NCBI GenBank assembly: GCA_013152535.1
Contig: JAADGE010000001.1
Coordinates: 126,007-190,006, forward strand
Length of the DNA stretch: 64,000 nt
Direction: 5' to 3'
Source of the DNA: Chlorobiota bacterium
Lineage (GTDB): Bacteria > Bacteroidota > Bacteroidia > Bacteroidales > JAADGE01
Shown: positions 26,301 to 34,967 of the stretch, piece after piece
Numbering within the stretch: the stretch's first letter is position 1
Layout: each line of letters begins with the position of its first letter
Position numbers and translations under genes: made by a program
Notes under the pieces: generated by a model
Databases searched by the model: none
Told to the model about the DNA's origin: nothing
Seen by the model: the letters and a program-made list of their open reading frames with translations, nothing else

Positions 26301-28070
26301 AATAATACCGGTTTGGTCGTGTTTGATTCAATAACTTTTAAACCTCTTAAACAATTAAATTATCATACTTGGGCTTTAAGACTGGATTCAATAAAGAAAA
26401 AAGATGCAGAAACATATACCAAGTTTATTTGGATAGGCACACAAAACGGCTTAGCAAAATATATGAATGATTCTTTAAGTTTTGTAAATAATAATATTTT
26501 ATCGGGAACTTTGGTAACCGCCGTTGAACATGCAGAAAACCCTGATATGATGTGGATAGGTACTGATAAGGGCGTTAAGTATTACAATAAAAAAACAAAT
26601 CAAATTGAATTTACAATTGATTCCAAAGACGGATTGCTGGGAAATGAAATCTCAGTTGACGGACTGTATCTTGATCGTTCAAATATCTTGTGGATAGGGA
26701 CTTATCACGGAATTGCCACTTTTGATTTAAAAAAGAAAAAAACCGAGAAAACAACTCCGGTTTGCAGAATCGAATCAATAACTATCAACGGAAAGAATTA
26801 TATTAAAATGCCTGATGAATTAAAATCTAATCAAAATAATATCAGTTTTGAAATTTCAGGTCTTTCTTTTAAAGATGAAAATTCCGTAGAATACGAATAT
26901 TATCTGCAAGGACTTGAGAATGAATATGCATCGTCGAAAGGAGATAAAAATATTGCAATATTTCCTTATTTGCCGCCCGGAAAGTACAGTTTTAAATACA
27001 GAGCAAAAGGAAAAGACGGCATTTGGAGTTATTATCAAAGTGTTGATTTTATAATAAGAAAACCTTTTTGGCTGGAATGGTGGTTTATTATTCCTCTTAT
27101 TTTAATTGTACTTATTGGTTTTTGGTTAATTTCAAAATGGCGAATGCGAATTCTGCAAAAGAAAAATGAGAAGTTAGAAAAATTAGTGGAAGTAAGAACA
27201 CACGAAATTACAGAAAAAAATACCGAACTGGAAGCACAAAAAGAAGAAATAGAAGCACAAAGAGATTTAGCAGAAGAACAAAGAGACGAAATTACTCATC
27301 AGAAAAAAGATATTGAGGACAGTATTCTTTACGCAAAGCGTATTCAAAATGCTATATTACCGCCTAAAAAACTCATAAGTAAATCAATGCCCGAAAATTT
27401 CATTTTATTTAAACCCCGAGATATTGTAAGCGGCGATTTTTACTGGGCAGCAGAAAAAAACAATATAACTTATTATGCAGCAGCTGATTGTACCGGACAC
27501 GGAGTTCCGGGTGCATTTATGAGTATGCTCGGTATTTCTTTTCTTAATGACATAATAAGAACTTCTAAAACAGAATTGAAAGCATCCGATGTTCTTGATA
27601 AATTAAAAGAAAAAGTAATTGAAGCCCTGCACCAAACAGGTGAGGCACAAGAAGCAAAAGACGGAATGGACATTGCCTTATGCAAAGTAAACAGCAAAAA
27701 AGGAATTGTTGAATTTGCCGGAGCTTTTAATCCTCTTTACATCGTCAGAAATAACGAAATTCTAATTTATGAAGCCGATCGTATGCCTATCGGTATTTAT
27801 GATTTTGAAGGTGCAGGAGATAAATTTACCAATAATGAAATAAAACTTCTTAAAGGCGACTCACTTTACACTTTCTCCGACGGTTATTCAGACCAATTCG
27901 GCGGACCGAGAGATAAAAAATTTATGATAGGAAGATTTAAAAAAATGCTTTTGCAAATTCAAAATTTATCAATGGAAGAACAAAGACAATTTCTTGATGA
28001 TACTATTGAAAGATGGATGGAAAATTACGAACAGGTTGATGATATTTTAGTAATCGGAACAAAATTCTAA
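23394..28070 (+). CDS. Giant sensor phosphatase: 2 SBP domains, beta-propeller, Y_Y_Y, TM, SpoIIE PP2C
   Basis: A 1558-residue transmembrane protein (start at 23394, which gives a signal peptide ending INAQ). Domains: two SBP_bac_3 ligand-binding domains (~21-262 and ~283-509), a Reg_prop two-component-type propeller (~538-1115, with repeated DKEGYMWFGTYSG-like blades), a Y_Y_Y domain (~1149-1212), one membrane helix (~1226-1247), a coiled coil rich in EAQKEEIEAQ (~1255-1310) and a SpoIIE/PP2C phosphatase (~1330-1555). Metal-binding aspartates are intact: Asp1348 in GDFYW, Asp1365 in DCTGHG, Asp1496 in SDGYSD. It directly follows two SiaB kinases and SiaC, so it is the likely SiaA counterpart that dephosphorylates SiaC in response to periplasmic ligands. 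Histidine-kinase and DNA-binding domains, usual after such propellers, are absent. Confidence 0.88.
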   Translation: MKKISLLIIFFFPFFINAQTLSKIKKEGKINIGLTESWKNTVNYKIAEEFAKFLDVKFNPVTIDWEEVFSENGKIPDDYKTNPNVSYTPDALTKSDVICGTIYVLDWRKKFFDYAGIIKISDLLIIDRKHSKKVKNYKDLKGLKIAILENSTYETNINKINDKIGGGITIVKTKSENESLKLLKSHKVDGLITVSFLALSYLKDNQNLKLAFPVNKPKEVGWAIKKGHSGIKNEIQNFFRTIKGNGKLDELFRSQYGIDYSTYLEIINSYSNAGKDAETRDFDEIKNSGKIIIALRDRDLVWHPKGKKQFNTLLAESFAKYLGLKAEYVITPKFSKYWENKNGKIIKDSSYTPEWFNHFDVACDLIDPLDWRLKKVDVLDFMPNAKVVIGRKDTKITSVNDLKNLKGVTSKGSSYEHALLQNNISNYYYNTGNNFFSDVISGKADYTISNISVFKLADYPKLEAKFIIGEIRKMGWAIKKNQPLLRQKILEFFEYARKNGIFDEYFKHQAGMTMQSAQNYLTVLHETYQEGYFPFVFYGKDKGLPQEDVLSIFQDKEGYMWFGTYSGVVKYNGRKMKLYNKEKGLVGNSVFAINQDKNGKIYFAGLDGISILDKKTEKITTKFKGIPFKGIFIDDTAVYFYGDFGLFKIDKNGNEIRLNKKYKNLPVRINSISKNPKTNQFIIASGNGIYLFKAGRVKKISNEFCLTAFFDVDGNAWISNESGIYYTDSINNGISKSDNINDLLNIHDIPINKIKETKDGSIWLISDFKIYQLLTLKQKPIVYDSRIGLMNHKILSFITDNEGNLWFGFSGGIQKLTNKSLRNLYPENLNSTVNSVFKDKSGRVWIGMSSGIHYIKGNLTNFTDKLKFKNNSFVIGQTKNKNIVIADNKNIYYVDQKSLRIIKSKKFKNPLFHLNDIFISSDNKIFLLTGSAGIVYYLKDFNSDLIHIENKNTTLLTQLTEYNNQIIGANNTGLVVFDSITFKPLKQLNYHTWALRLDSIKKKDAETYTKFIWIGTQNGLAKYMNDSLSFVNNNILSGTLVTAVEHAENPDMMWIGTDKGVKYYNKKTNQIEFTIDSKDGLLGNEISVDGLYLDRSNILWIGTYHGIATFDLKKKKTEKTTPVCRIESITINGKNYIKMPDELKSNQNNISFEISGLSFKDENSVEYEYYLQGLENEYASSKGDKNIAIFPYLPPGKYSFKYRAKGKDGIWSYYQSVDFIIRKPFWLEWWFIIPLILIVLIGFWLISKWRMRILQKKNEKLEKLVEVRTHEITEKNTELEAQKEEIEAQRDLAEEQRDEITHQKKDIEDSILYAKRIQNAILPPKKLISKSMPENFILFKPRDIVSGDFYWAAEKNNITYYAAADCTGHGVPGAFMSMLGISFLNDIIRTSKTELKASDVLDKLKEKVIEALHQTGEAQEAKDGMDIALCKVNSKKGIVEFAGAFNPLYIVRNNEILIYEADRMPIGIYDFEGAGDKFTNNEIKLLKGDSLYTFSDGYSDQFGGPRDKKFMIGRFKKMLLQIQNLSMEEQRQFLDDTIERWMENYEQVDDILVIGTKF

Positions 28071-28137
28071 AAATTAATACAACCGTTTATGATAACTTCA
28101 TATCATTAAAATAACTCCGGCTTAACGAACATTCGAA

Positions 28138-29196
28138 ATGTATAAAATATTTTTATTCACACTACTGTTTACAGTATCAATTTCATATTCTCAAAAATCT
28201 GTTCCTGATTTTAACATAACGGATATATACGGGCATAAACATAAATTATATACCGATTATTTAAACAAAGGGAAAAACGTATATATTAATTTTTTTTCGG
28301 TCGGATGCCAATCCTGTCAAGACTTAAGTCCGATTGTTGATACTGTTTACCGTTATTTCGGTTGCAACTGCGGAGATGTAATATTTTTAGGAATTGACGG
28401 TAATTACAATAATAATGATGTTTGGAATTTTACTCAAAATTTTTCAATGACTTTTCCTGCCGTCAGCGGAAATGACGGAGGCGGCAATGATGTTTTTACT
28501 TCTTACACAATAAATTATTATCCTTATGATATGCTGATTGATAAAACCGGTAAAATTATTTATGATATTCCGGATGCATACAATATAAACAATGCAACGA
28601 GTTTACAGGATTCTTTAATAAAATATAATTCGGAATTACAACAACGAACTTGCTCGGGAAATAAGTTTTTATTTTATTCTTTAATTTCAAAAAACGACTC
28701 AATTGTCGGAGAAATTAACGAAACGGATAAAACTGTGCTCCTAACAATGCCCGGCGGAACTGATTTAACTCAATTAAAAGCTTTTTTTGTTGCCGAAACA
28801 AACTCTGTTGTTAAAGTAAACGGAACAGAACAAATAAGCGGCGAAACAACCAATGATTTTTCGCAATATGCCGTTGTTTATGATATAACTTCCGAAGACG
28901 GAAACTCAAAAACTTGGACCGTTAATGCCTCAATAACTTCAATAAGAAACTTTTTACAAAAAAATATTGAAATATACCCTACCCTTGTTTGTGATGTTTT
29001 TTTTATTGATTTTAACAAACTTAAAATCTCTAATGTTCAATTAAATATTATTAATATTGAAGGTAAAACTGTTAAAATACTTGAATTAAATAATTCGACT
29101 TCTCAAATTAATATTGCCGGTTTTCCTAAAGGTATATATTTCCTGAAAATAAATGTTGGTAACACAGTATTATTTAAAAAAATTATTAAACAATAA
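28138..29196 (+). CDS. Secreted thioredoxin-like (redoxin) protein with type A T9SS sorting domain
   Basis: A 352-residue exported protein. After a signal peptide ending SYSQ, residues ~22-155 form a thioredoxin-like TlpA/AhpC domain with VGCQSCQDLSP, where Cys-Gln-Ser-Cys is the active-site CxxC. A middle region (~175-265) looks like the small DUF5018-type beta domain (FAVYDITSEDGNSKTWTVNA is its usual ending). The last ~75 residues are a short T9SS type A sorting domain (IYPTLVCDVFFIDF, then GFPKGIYFLKI). It probably acts outside the cell in thiol redox chemistry, with partner unknown. It stands alone before two palindromes. Confidence 0.85.
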   Translation: MYKIFLFTLLFTVSISYSQKSVPDFNITDIYGHKHKLYTDYLNKGKNVYINFFSVGCQSCQDLSPIVDTVYRYFGCNCGDVIFLGIDGNYNNNDVWNFTQNFSMTFPAVSGNDGGGNDVFTSYTINYYPYDMLIDKTGKIIYDIPDAYNINNATSLQDSLIKYNSELQQRTCSGNKFLFYSLISKNDSIVGEINETDKTVLLTMPGGTDLTQLKAFFVAETNSVVKVNGTEQISGETTNDFSQYAVVYDITSEDGNSKTWTVNASITSIRNFLQKNIEIYPTLVCDVFFIDFNKLKISNVQLNIINIEGKTVKILELNNSTSQINIAGFPKGIYFLKINVGNTVLFKKIIKQ

Positions 29197-29223
29197 TTCG
29201 AAACTGTTATTTTTAAAAAGCAA

Positions 29224-29254
29224 TACCTGACAGGTTTAAAAAACCTGTCAGGTA
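29224..29254. repeat. Perfect palindrome with ACCTGACAGGT arms
   Basis: Arms 29224-29237 and 29241-29254 are perfect complements with a 3-base loop. Each arm contains ACCTGACAGGT, itself an 11-base palindrome. A partial copy, ACCTGTCAG, occurs at 38413-38421. It may serve as a terminator for the redoxin gene. Confidence 0.8.
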
Positions 29255-29278
29255 TGAGAAAGTTTTATTCGATATTAC

Positions 29279-29335
29279 TAACCTGAACTCGATATAAGAT
29301 TTCTCTCACAGAAATCTTATATCGAGTTCAGGTTA
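29279..29335. repeat. Long perfect palindrome, 26-base arms
   Basis: Arms 29279-29304 and 29310-29335 are perfectly complementary around loop CTCAC. No T-run follows on either strand, so it is not a standard terminator. It lies 7 bases beyond the lepB stop. Confidence 0.88.
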
Positions 29336-29342
29336 CTGTGAA

Positions 29343-30761
29343 TTATTTCACATTTGCAGATTCAAGCAATCTGTTCCATCTGATTTTTCCGGTAAATATT
29401 GTTTTGTCTTTATCCATCGACATCCAAATAAATATCGGTTTGCCCACAATGTGATCTTCCGGAACAAATCCCCAATATCTTGAATCGGCAGAATTGCTTC
29501 TGTTATCTCCCATCATCAAATAATAATTCATTTTAAAAGTATATTCGCCGGTTTCTTTTCCGTTGATAAATATTTTACCGTTTTCAACTTTTAAATTATT
29601 ACCTTCATACACTTCTATAATACGTCTGTATAAAGGCAAATTAAAGGTATCAATTTTAATCGTTCGTCCTTTTTCAGGAATATACAAGGGTCCTAAATTA
29701 TCGACATTCCATTTAAAGTTAGGACTGTGAGGAATAATATCCGGATTATAAACACCGGAATCTTCAACCATTTTGACAACTTCTTTAACACTTTTAAATT
29801 TCTCAATCTTTTTCAAATATTCTTCTGTCAGCGGCAGTACATATCCTTCAACAGGATATTGTCCGGAATATCCGAAATCTTCTTTACTTATACCCATATC
29901 GTACAATGCCTTCGGATTTAACGATTTTCCAGGCTTCATAATAATATGATAATTATGTTCTTCAAATTTATGAATTTTCCCCTTTTTACCGTTGATATAA
30001 ACAAAACTTTTTCGCATTTCCAAAGTATCACCGGCAACAGCAACACATCTTTTCACATAATTATCTTCTTTATCAATAGGCCTGGTAACAATTGTATAAT
30101 TTCTCTTTACCAAATCTCGTGCATTATTAAGATAAATATTACCATTCAAAAGTTTCTTACCCGACTGTATGTCAGCCTGTTTCAATTGCCAAGCATAGTT
30201 TCTGATAATTTTATAATAACTTTCTGCAGAACGTTCTAATACCACTGTATCACCTTCCGGAAAATTAAAAACTACAATATCATTTCGCTTAATATGTCCT
30301 AATCCTTTTAATCGTTTATAAGGAGCTTTAATCCATTCAAGATACGGTTCAAAAGTACTTCCCTGAAAGGTGTGGGTAAAAGGAATTGCTATCGGTGTCA
30401 TAGGCATTCGAGGTCCGTAACTGACTTTGCTGACAAAAAGATAATCACCTACAAGCAATGATTTTTCCAAAGATGAAGTCGGAATCATATATGCTTCAAT
30501 AAAGAAAGAACGAATGATTGTTGCGGCAATTACGGCAAATACCAGAGCATCAACCCATTCAATCAGTTTACTTTTCTTTTCCAAATCACGTTTTTTCCAG
30601 AATGTCCAATTAACTTTTTTAGAAATGTAATAATCAAAAATTATCGGAATTCCGATTAATAGCCACCAACTTTTTATCCATAATACAAACAGGATAAAAA
30701 CAACGGTCCAAAAAACGAATTTAAAGTATTTATTTTTCAGAAATTTAAAATATTTATTCAT
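29343..30761 (-). CDS. lepB: Signal peptidase I
   Basis: Cleaves signal peptides from exported proteins at the outer face of the inner membrane. I start it at the ATG at 30761, giving 472 residues; the longer frame begins at a TTG. An N-terminal pair of hydrophobic segments precedes a third helix, then the catalytic core: IPTSSLEKSLLVGDYLFVSK with the nucleophile serine, NYVKRCVAVAGDTLEMR with the general-base lysine and MGDNRSNSADSRYWG. The ~200-residue insertion between core motifs is typical of Bacteroidota LepB, which are longer than the 324 residues of the E. coli enzyme. It follows dapB by 39 bases and is probably co-transcribed with it. Confidence 0.94.
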   Translation of the reverse strand: MNKYFKFLKNKYFKFVFWTVVFILFVLWIKSWWLLIGIPIIFDYYISKKVNWTFWKKRDLEKKSKLIEWVDALVFAVIAATIIRSFFIEAYMIPTSSLEKSLLVGDYLFVSKVSYGPRMPMTPIAIPFTHTFQGSTFEPYLEWIKAPYKRLKGLGHIKRNDIVVFNFPEGDTVVLERSAESYYKIIRNYAWQLKQADIQSGKKLLNGNIYLNNARDLVKRNYTIVTRPIDKEDNYVKRCVAVAGDTLEMRKSFVYINGKKGKIHKFEEHNYHIIMKPGKSLNPKALYDMGISKEDFGYSGQYPVEGYVLPLTEEYLKKIEKFKSVKEVVKMVEDSGVYNPDIIPHSPNFKWNVDNLGPLYIPEKGRTIKIDTFNLPLYRRIIEVYEGNNLKVENGKIFINGKETGEYTFKMNYYLMMGDNRSNSADSRYWGFVPEDHIVGKPIFIWMSMDKDKTIFTGKIRWNRLLESANVK

Positions 30762-30800
30762 TTTACAGAGTTTTAAAATATAAAAGTAACAATTATTCAA

Positions 30801-31517
30801 TTAAAAATTCAACAAATCCGCCATACTTAAAAAACCGGATTTTTTTTGTGTTAATTCTGCAGCTGAAACAGCTCCCAAAGCAAATCCTTTACGACTTTTA
30901 GCACTGTGTTTAATTTCAATGTAGTCAACGTCGGATTCATATGTTACAGTATGTGTGCCGGGAACTTTTCCTTCTCTGAACGAACGAATTACAAGTTCAG
31001 TATCACTAACGGCATGTTCTTTAACCCAATTTTCCTTTCTATCAGAATGTTTGATTATATCTTGTGCAATTGTAATTGCTGTTCCGCTCGGTGCATCTTT
31101 TTTTTCGGTATGATGGGTTTCCGAAATCGAGACATCATAACCTTTAACAGGATTCATTAAATCGGCTAAAAAATTATTCAATTTAAAAAACAGATTTACG
31201 CCTATACTGAAATTTGAAGCATAAAAAAATGTTTGATTATTATTTTCGCATTCATTCTTAATTTCCGGCAATTTATCAAGCCAGCCGGTTGTGCCTGAAA
31301 CTACGGGAATATTTGCTTCAAAACATTTCATATAATTTTCGTATGCCGAATCCGGTTGTGTAAATTCAATGGCAACATCTGCTTGTTTTAAATTTTCAAC
31401 CGTAAATTCATTTTTATTGTTTACATCAAATTTGAATAAAATCTCGTGTCCTCTTTCTCGGGCAGTTTTTTCAATTTCTTTGCCCATTTTTCCGTATCCG
31501 ATTAGTGCGATTTTCAT
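30801..31517 (-). CDS. dapB: 4-hydroxy-tetrahydrodipicolinate reductase
   Basis: NAD(P)H-dependent enzyme of the lysine and diaminopimelate pathway. The 238-residue chain has GYGKMGKEIE for nucleotide binding, SGTTGW, YASNFSIGVNLF, and the substrate site ETHHTEKKDAPSGTA with catalytic histidine and lysine. The closing FALGAVSAAEL is also normal. Length is at the short end typical of Bacteroidota. A -7 element TATATTTG lies at 31550-31557. It leads an operon with lepB, an arrangement common in this phylum. Confidence 0.95.
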   Translation of the reverse strand: MKIALIGYGKMGKEIEKTARERGHEILFKFDVNNKNEFTVENLKQADVAIEFTQPDSAYENYMKCFEANIPVVSGTTGWLDKLPEIKNECENNNQTFFYASNFSIGVNLFFKLNNFLADLMNPVKGYDVSISETHHTEKKDAPSGTAITIAQDIIKHSDRKENWVKEHAVSDTELVIRSFREGKVPGTHTVTYESDVDYIEIKHSAKSRKGFALGAVSAAELTQKKSGFLSMADLLNF

Positions 31518-31549
31518 AATATTCCTTTAAAATAAACTATTTCATTCTG

Positions 31550-31557
31550 CAAATATA
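31550..31557 (-). promoter_or_regulatory. -7 element of dapB-lepB
   Basis: TATATTTG on the minus strand, 33 bases before the dapB start; exact consensus. Confidence 0.55.
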
Positions 31558-31616
31558 TAATAATGATATATAGAACAGTCCGAAAAAATAAAATTATGAA
31601 AACAAAATATTTTTTT

Positions 31617-33362
31617 TTATAGTTCATTTAAGCGGTCGTAAATAGTATAGGATCTTTGCAAGCCCATTTTTTTACGAAGATTATATCTTGCTGTTTTCAC
31701 ACTGCCGTCGGATATGTTCAGCAAAGATGCGGTTTCTTTTATGCTGAAACCTAATTTTACCAAAACAGCCAATTTCATTTCTGAAGGAGTAATATTTTTA
31801 TTTATTTTTTTAAGTTTCACAAAGAAGTTTTTATTAAGCTCTTCAAAATATTTACGAAAAACTTCCCAATCTTTTTCCGATTGCATACTGTAACGCAAAC
31901 GCCGCTTCAATTTTGTAAGTTCTTTATTATTATCGCTTCCGGTTATTTCAATTTCGGATAATACATTTGATATTTCTTTTAATAATTTATTTTTTTGTAA
32001 CATCATAAGTGCTTGAGATGTCAGTTCTCGAGTTTTATATTGTAAATTTTCATCAAGTTTTTCTTTTTCGGTCTTTAAGAGTTCTTTCTCCAAAATATTT
32101 TTTTTACGTTTTAATACAAAACTCCTGATAATGAGAGCAAAAATTAAAATAAAAAGAAACAACAGAGCCAAAAGCATTATTCTTATTTTAGTATCGGATT
32201 TTTGTTTTTCTTCTAATTTTTCAATAGTCAATTTATTTTTTGCGTTTTCATATTTTGATTTTAAATTTTCAATTTCTACGTTTGCCTGTTCATATTTTAT
32301 TGAATCTTTTGCCTCATAATATTTTTCGTGATGATAAAGTGATTTTTTATAATTTCCTATATTTTGATAGGACCGATACAGATAAAAATGTGCAATTTCT
32401 TTTCCGTTAAGATTATGTAATTTTTCGGAAATCTCAAGCGATTTATTTAAAGGTGCAATACTTTTAAAATATTCCTTTTTTTCAAAATACGTTTTACCGA
32501 TTGCGGCATATACGGCTTTTTGCAAGTTAATATTATTCTTGTTTAAAATTTTTAATGTTAAATTTAAATAATACAATGCAGAATCTTTATTTTTTATGTA
32601 ATGCCCGTACAAATCGCCTATATTGTAATAATTTGTCGCTGTTTCGTTAATAAAATTATTTTTTCGTGAAATTTTTAAAGATTTGTTATAATACCATATC
32701 GCACTGTCGGACATATTTAAATGTTTATACTGCGAACCTATATTAAGAAACAATTTCACTTTCAATATTTCAGGGATTTGTTCGGATGATTTTAAAACCG
32801 CAAAATAATATTTAAGTGCTTTTTTAAAATTACCCGAAGCTCCGTAAAGACTTCCGAGATTGGAATAGGCACCGGCTATACCTTGTTTGTCTTTTAATTT
32901 TTCAAATATTTTCAATGATTTAAAAGTGTATTCAACGGATTTTGACAAATTATTATTATAATAATTTATTCGAGACAATTCCTTATATACCGATGCAAGT
33001 TTTTTGTATTTTTTTTGTTTCTTATATATTTCAACAGTCTTTAAATATTCTTCCGCAGCTTTTGGAAATTTTCCGTTTCTGAAATAAACCATCCCCGTAT
33101 GTTCGTATGATAAAGCCATAAAACTCTTATTATTAGTATCTTCTGACACTTTTCTTAACTCCTCGGCATAATAAAATGCAGTGTCGGTATTTACATTTAT
33201 ATAGTATTGAAATAAAACATCTAAACTGTTCATTTTTTCAATCCCGCTTTGTAAAGCTATAATTCTTAATACAGAATCTTTATGAACCCGAGATGTTTGA
33301 GCTTGCATTTTAAAAACAATTATAATAAATACAAGCCAAAGATATTTTTTAATAAAATTCAT
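31617..33362 (-). CDS. TPR-repeat membrane regulator with C-terminal HTH
   Basis: A 581-residue one-component regulator of a kind common in Bacteroidota. A signal peptide (ends KMQAQ) is followed by about eight TPR repeats (~40-350), a coiled coil, a membrane helix (~392-412, MLLALLFLFILIFALII), another coiled coil and a LuxR-like helix-turn-helix near residues 535-570 (ITPSEMKLAVLVKLGFSIKETASLLNISDGSVKTAR in two adjoining helices). The TPRs would lie in the periplasm and the HTH in the cytoplasm. Two small secreted proteins start 275 bases upstream on the opposite strand and are possible targets; this is inference. Confidence 0.86.
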   Translation of the reverse strand: MNFIKKYLWLVFIIIVFKMQAQTSRVHKDSVLRIIALQSGIEKMNSLDVLFQYYINVNTDTAFYYAEELRKVSEDTNNKSFMALSYEHTGMVYFRNGKFPKAAEEYLKTVEIYKKQKKYKKLASVYKELSRINYYNNNLSKSVEYTFKSLKIFEKLKDKQGIAGAYSNLGSLYGASGNFKKALKYYFAVLKSSEQIPEILKVKLFLNIGSQYKHLNMSDSAIWYYNKSLKISRKNNFINETATNYYNIGDLYGHYIKNKDSALYYLNLTLKILNKNNINLQKAVYAAIGKTYFEKKEYFKSIAPLNKSLEISEKLHNLNGKEIAHFYLYRSYQNIGNYKKSLYHHEKYYEAKDSIKYEQANVEIENLKSKYENAKNKLTIEKLEEKQKSDTKIRIMLLALLFLFILIFALIIRSFVLKRKKNILEKELLKTEKEKLDENLQYKTRELTSQALMMLQKNKLLKEISNVLSEIEITGSDNNKELTKLKRRLRYSMQSEKDWEVFRKYFEELNKNFFVKLKKINKNITPSEMKLAVLVKLGFSIKETASLLNISDGSVKTARYNLRKKMGLQRSYTIYDRLNEL

Positions 33363-33636
33363 TTTTTCAAGTTATCGGTAAATATTAAATATTATGCTTG
33401 TTGGTAACACAAATATACTGTTTTTGACTTTCCGAAAAAAACTATTTGCCTTATACTTAAATATATACTCCTGTATATCAAGAAATAAAAAATAAATACC
33501 TGACTTTTTACTGACATCTTTTTTGCCTATGACTGACTTTATATTGACATTGATTATTTGCAACACAGGTAAAATGCTCATATTTTTACTTAAAATTATT
33601 TGCAAACATATTTTATTAATCTAAAAAAATTAAGTT

Positions 33637-34032
33637 ATGAAAATTAAAATCTTATTATTTACGGGAATATTCTTATTATTTTTTACTGCAAACACAAATG
33701 CTCAAACAAACAAACTCTACGGAACATTTTGCAGTTATTCCTCTTCGGGTTACGGTTCATCTTCTTCTTATTCTTCATCAGAACACATAACTTTTGACGG
33801 AAAAGGTCATTATCAATACAACACAGAAAGCTCATACAGCGGAGGAGGTAACGGATATTACGGCGGAAACGGAGGATACGGAGGAACTTACAGAGTAAAA
33901 GGCAACAAGGTAATTATTACTTCGTCAGACGGAGAAGTATTTGTTGCTTATGTATATTACGTGCAATCAAGCGGAGAAATTACCGAACTGAAATACGACG
34001 GGACAATGTATGCAAAATCATTATGTGACTAA
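33637..34032 (+). CDS. Small secreted Gly/Ser/Tyr-rich protein
   Basis: A 131-residue protein with a clean signal peptide ending TNAQ. The mature part has a Ser/Tyr-rich stretch (SYSSSGYGSSSSYSSS) and a Gly/Tyr-rich stretch (GGGNGYYGGNGGYGG) around a short strand, then a C-terminal region KVIITSSDGEVFVAYVYYV. Such composition suggests a structural or surface protein, or low-complexity spacers in a small beta fold. I do not recognise a family. It lies 43 bases before a PKD lipoprotein and is probably co-transcribed. The 273-base gap before it holds only AT-rich promoter-like sequence. Confidence 0.75.
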   Translation: MKIKILLFTGIFLLFFTANTNAQTNKLYGTFCSYSSSGYGSSSSYSSSEHITFDGKGHYQYNTESSYSGGGNGYYGGNGGYGGTYRVKGNKVIITSSDGEVFVAYVYYVQSSGEITELKYDGTMYAKSLCD

Positions 34033-34075
34033 TTAAAATTTTAAACTATTTATATTAACCTTTAAATCATAAAAA

Positions 34076-34882
34076 ATGAAACAAAAGAAATTATCAACAG
34101 TTATTTTATCATTTGCAGTTTTTGCAATTTTTTCAAGCTGCCAAAAACAACCCGAAGCTGATTTTACAATGAATAAAACGGAAGCATTTACCGGAGACAC
34201 AATACTTTTTACAAACACTACAATTAACGGAGATCATTATAAATGGGATTTCGGCGACGGGGCAAATTCAACAGATGATAGTCCTTCTCACATTTATACA
34301 AAAGCCGGCGAATACAACATTGTATTAACAGCCTATTCCGAAAAAGACAAAAAAACAAGTAAGCGAGAACAAAGTATTAAAACAGAAAAAGCAAACGAAA
34401 TTGAATACAACGGTAATAAATATCCTGTATCAAAAGCGTATGTTGACATTTGGGGCGACCACAACGGAACTTACGATTATTATCATTTTTCGGTGTCTTT
34501 AGTCAGCGAAGGAGTAACTTTTACCGAAGATGACGTACTCGGTATCGGGAATGTTATTATGGGCAGTCTTTGGTCCCCGTCACCAACGAGCATTGTTCCC
34601 GGAATTTATACTTTTGCAGATAATTATGCCGCTATGTCTTATAATTTCGGACTTACAGGTTTAAATTATGATGTTGCAAACGATATCGGAACCTCTTTTG
34701 AATGTACCGGCGGAAGTATAAGTGTAGCACAAGAAGACACAGAATACATTTTTGATTTTAATTATACATTGGCAACAGGAAAAATTGTCAAAGCACATTT
34801 TAAAGGAACTCTGCTATTTTACGACCATACTGACAAACAATTTCTAAATACAAATAAATTCAGAATTCTTTCAAAAAAATAG
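34076..34882 (+). CDS. PKD-domain lipoprotein
   Basis: A 268-residue lipoprotein: the signal sequence ends FSSCQK with the lipobox cysteine at about residue 22. One PKD domain follows (~25-105) with YKWDFGDGANSTDDSPSHIY, then a ~150-residue C-terminal domain rich in beta strands (YHFSVSLVSEGVTFTEDD, GTSFECTGGSISV) without a family I can name. It is probably anchored to the outer membrane and exposed in the periplasm or on the surface. A strong bidirectional terminator follows and separates it from rplT. Confidence 0.82.
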   Translation: MKQKKLSTVILSFAVFAIFSSCQKQPEADFTMNKTEAFTGDTILFTNTTINGDHYKWDFGDGANSTDDSPSHIYTKAGEYNIVLTAYSEKDKKTSKREQSIKTEKANEIEYNGNKYPVSKAYVDIWGDHNGTYDYYHFSVSLVSEGVTFTEDDVLGIGNVIMGSLWSPSPTSIVPGIYTFADNYAAMSYNFGLTGLNYDVANDIGTSFECTGGSISVAQEDTEYIFDFNYTLATGKIVKAHFKGTLLFYDHTDKQFLNTNKFRILSKK

Positions 34883-34914
34883 TATCCGAAAAAATACTGT
34901 TTTTAAGAAAACAT

Positions 34915-34939
34915 AAAGCCCGAGAAATTCGGGCTTTTT
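34915..34939. terminator. Bidirectional terminator, PKD lipoprotein and rplT
   Basis: AAAGCCCGA (34915-34923), loop GAAAT, TCGGGCTTT (34929-34937), then TT. Confidence 0.9.
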
Positions 34940-34967
34940 ATATTTCAGAAATCAGATACATTAATAT

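Noticed and set aside
29279-29335. Long palindrome as terminator of lepB
   Set aside because: No T-run follows on the minus strand, so it does not fit an intrinsic terminator.
33372-33605. 77-codon minus-strand frame upstream of the TPR-HTH gene
   Set aside because: Composition looks random, it has no recognisable domain and it covers the likely promoter region.
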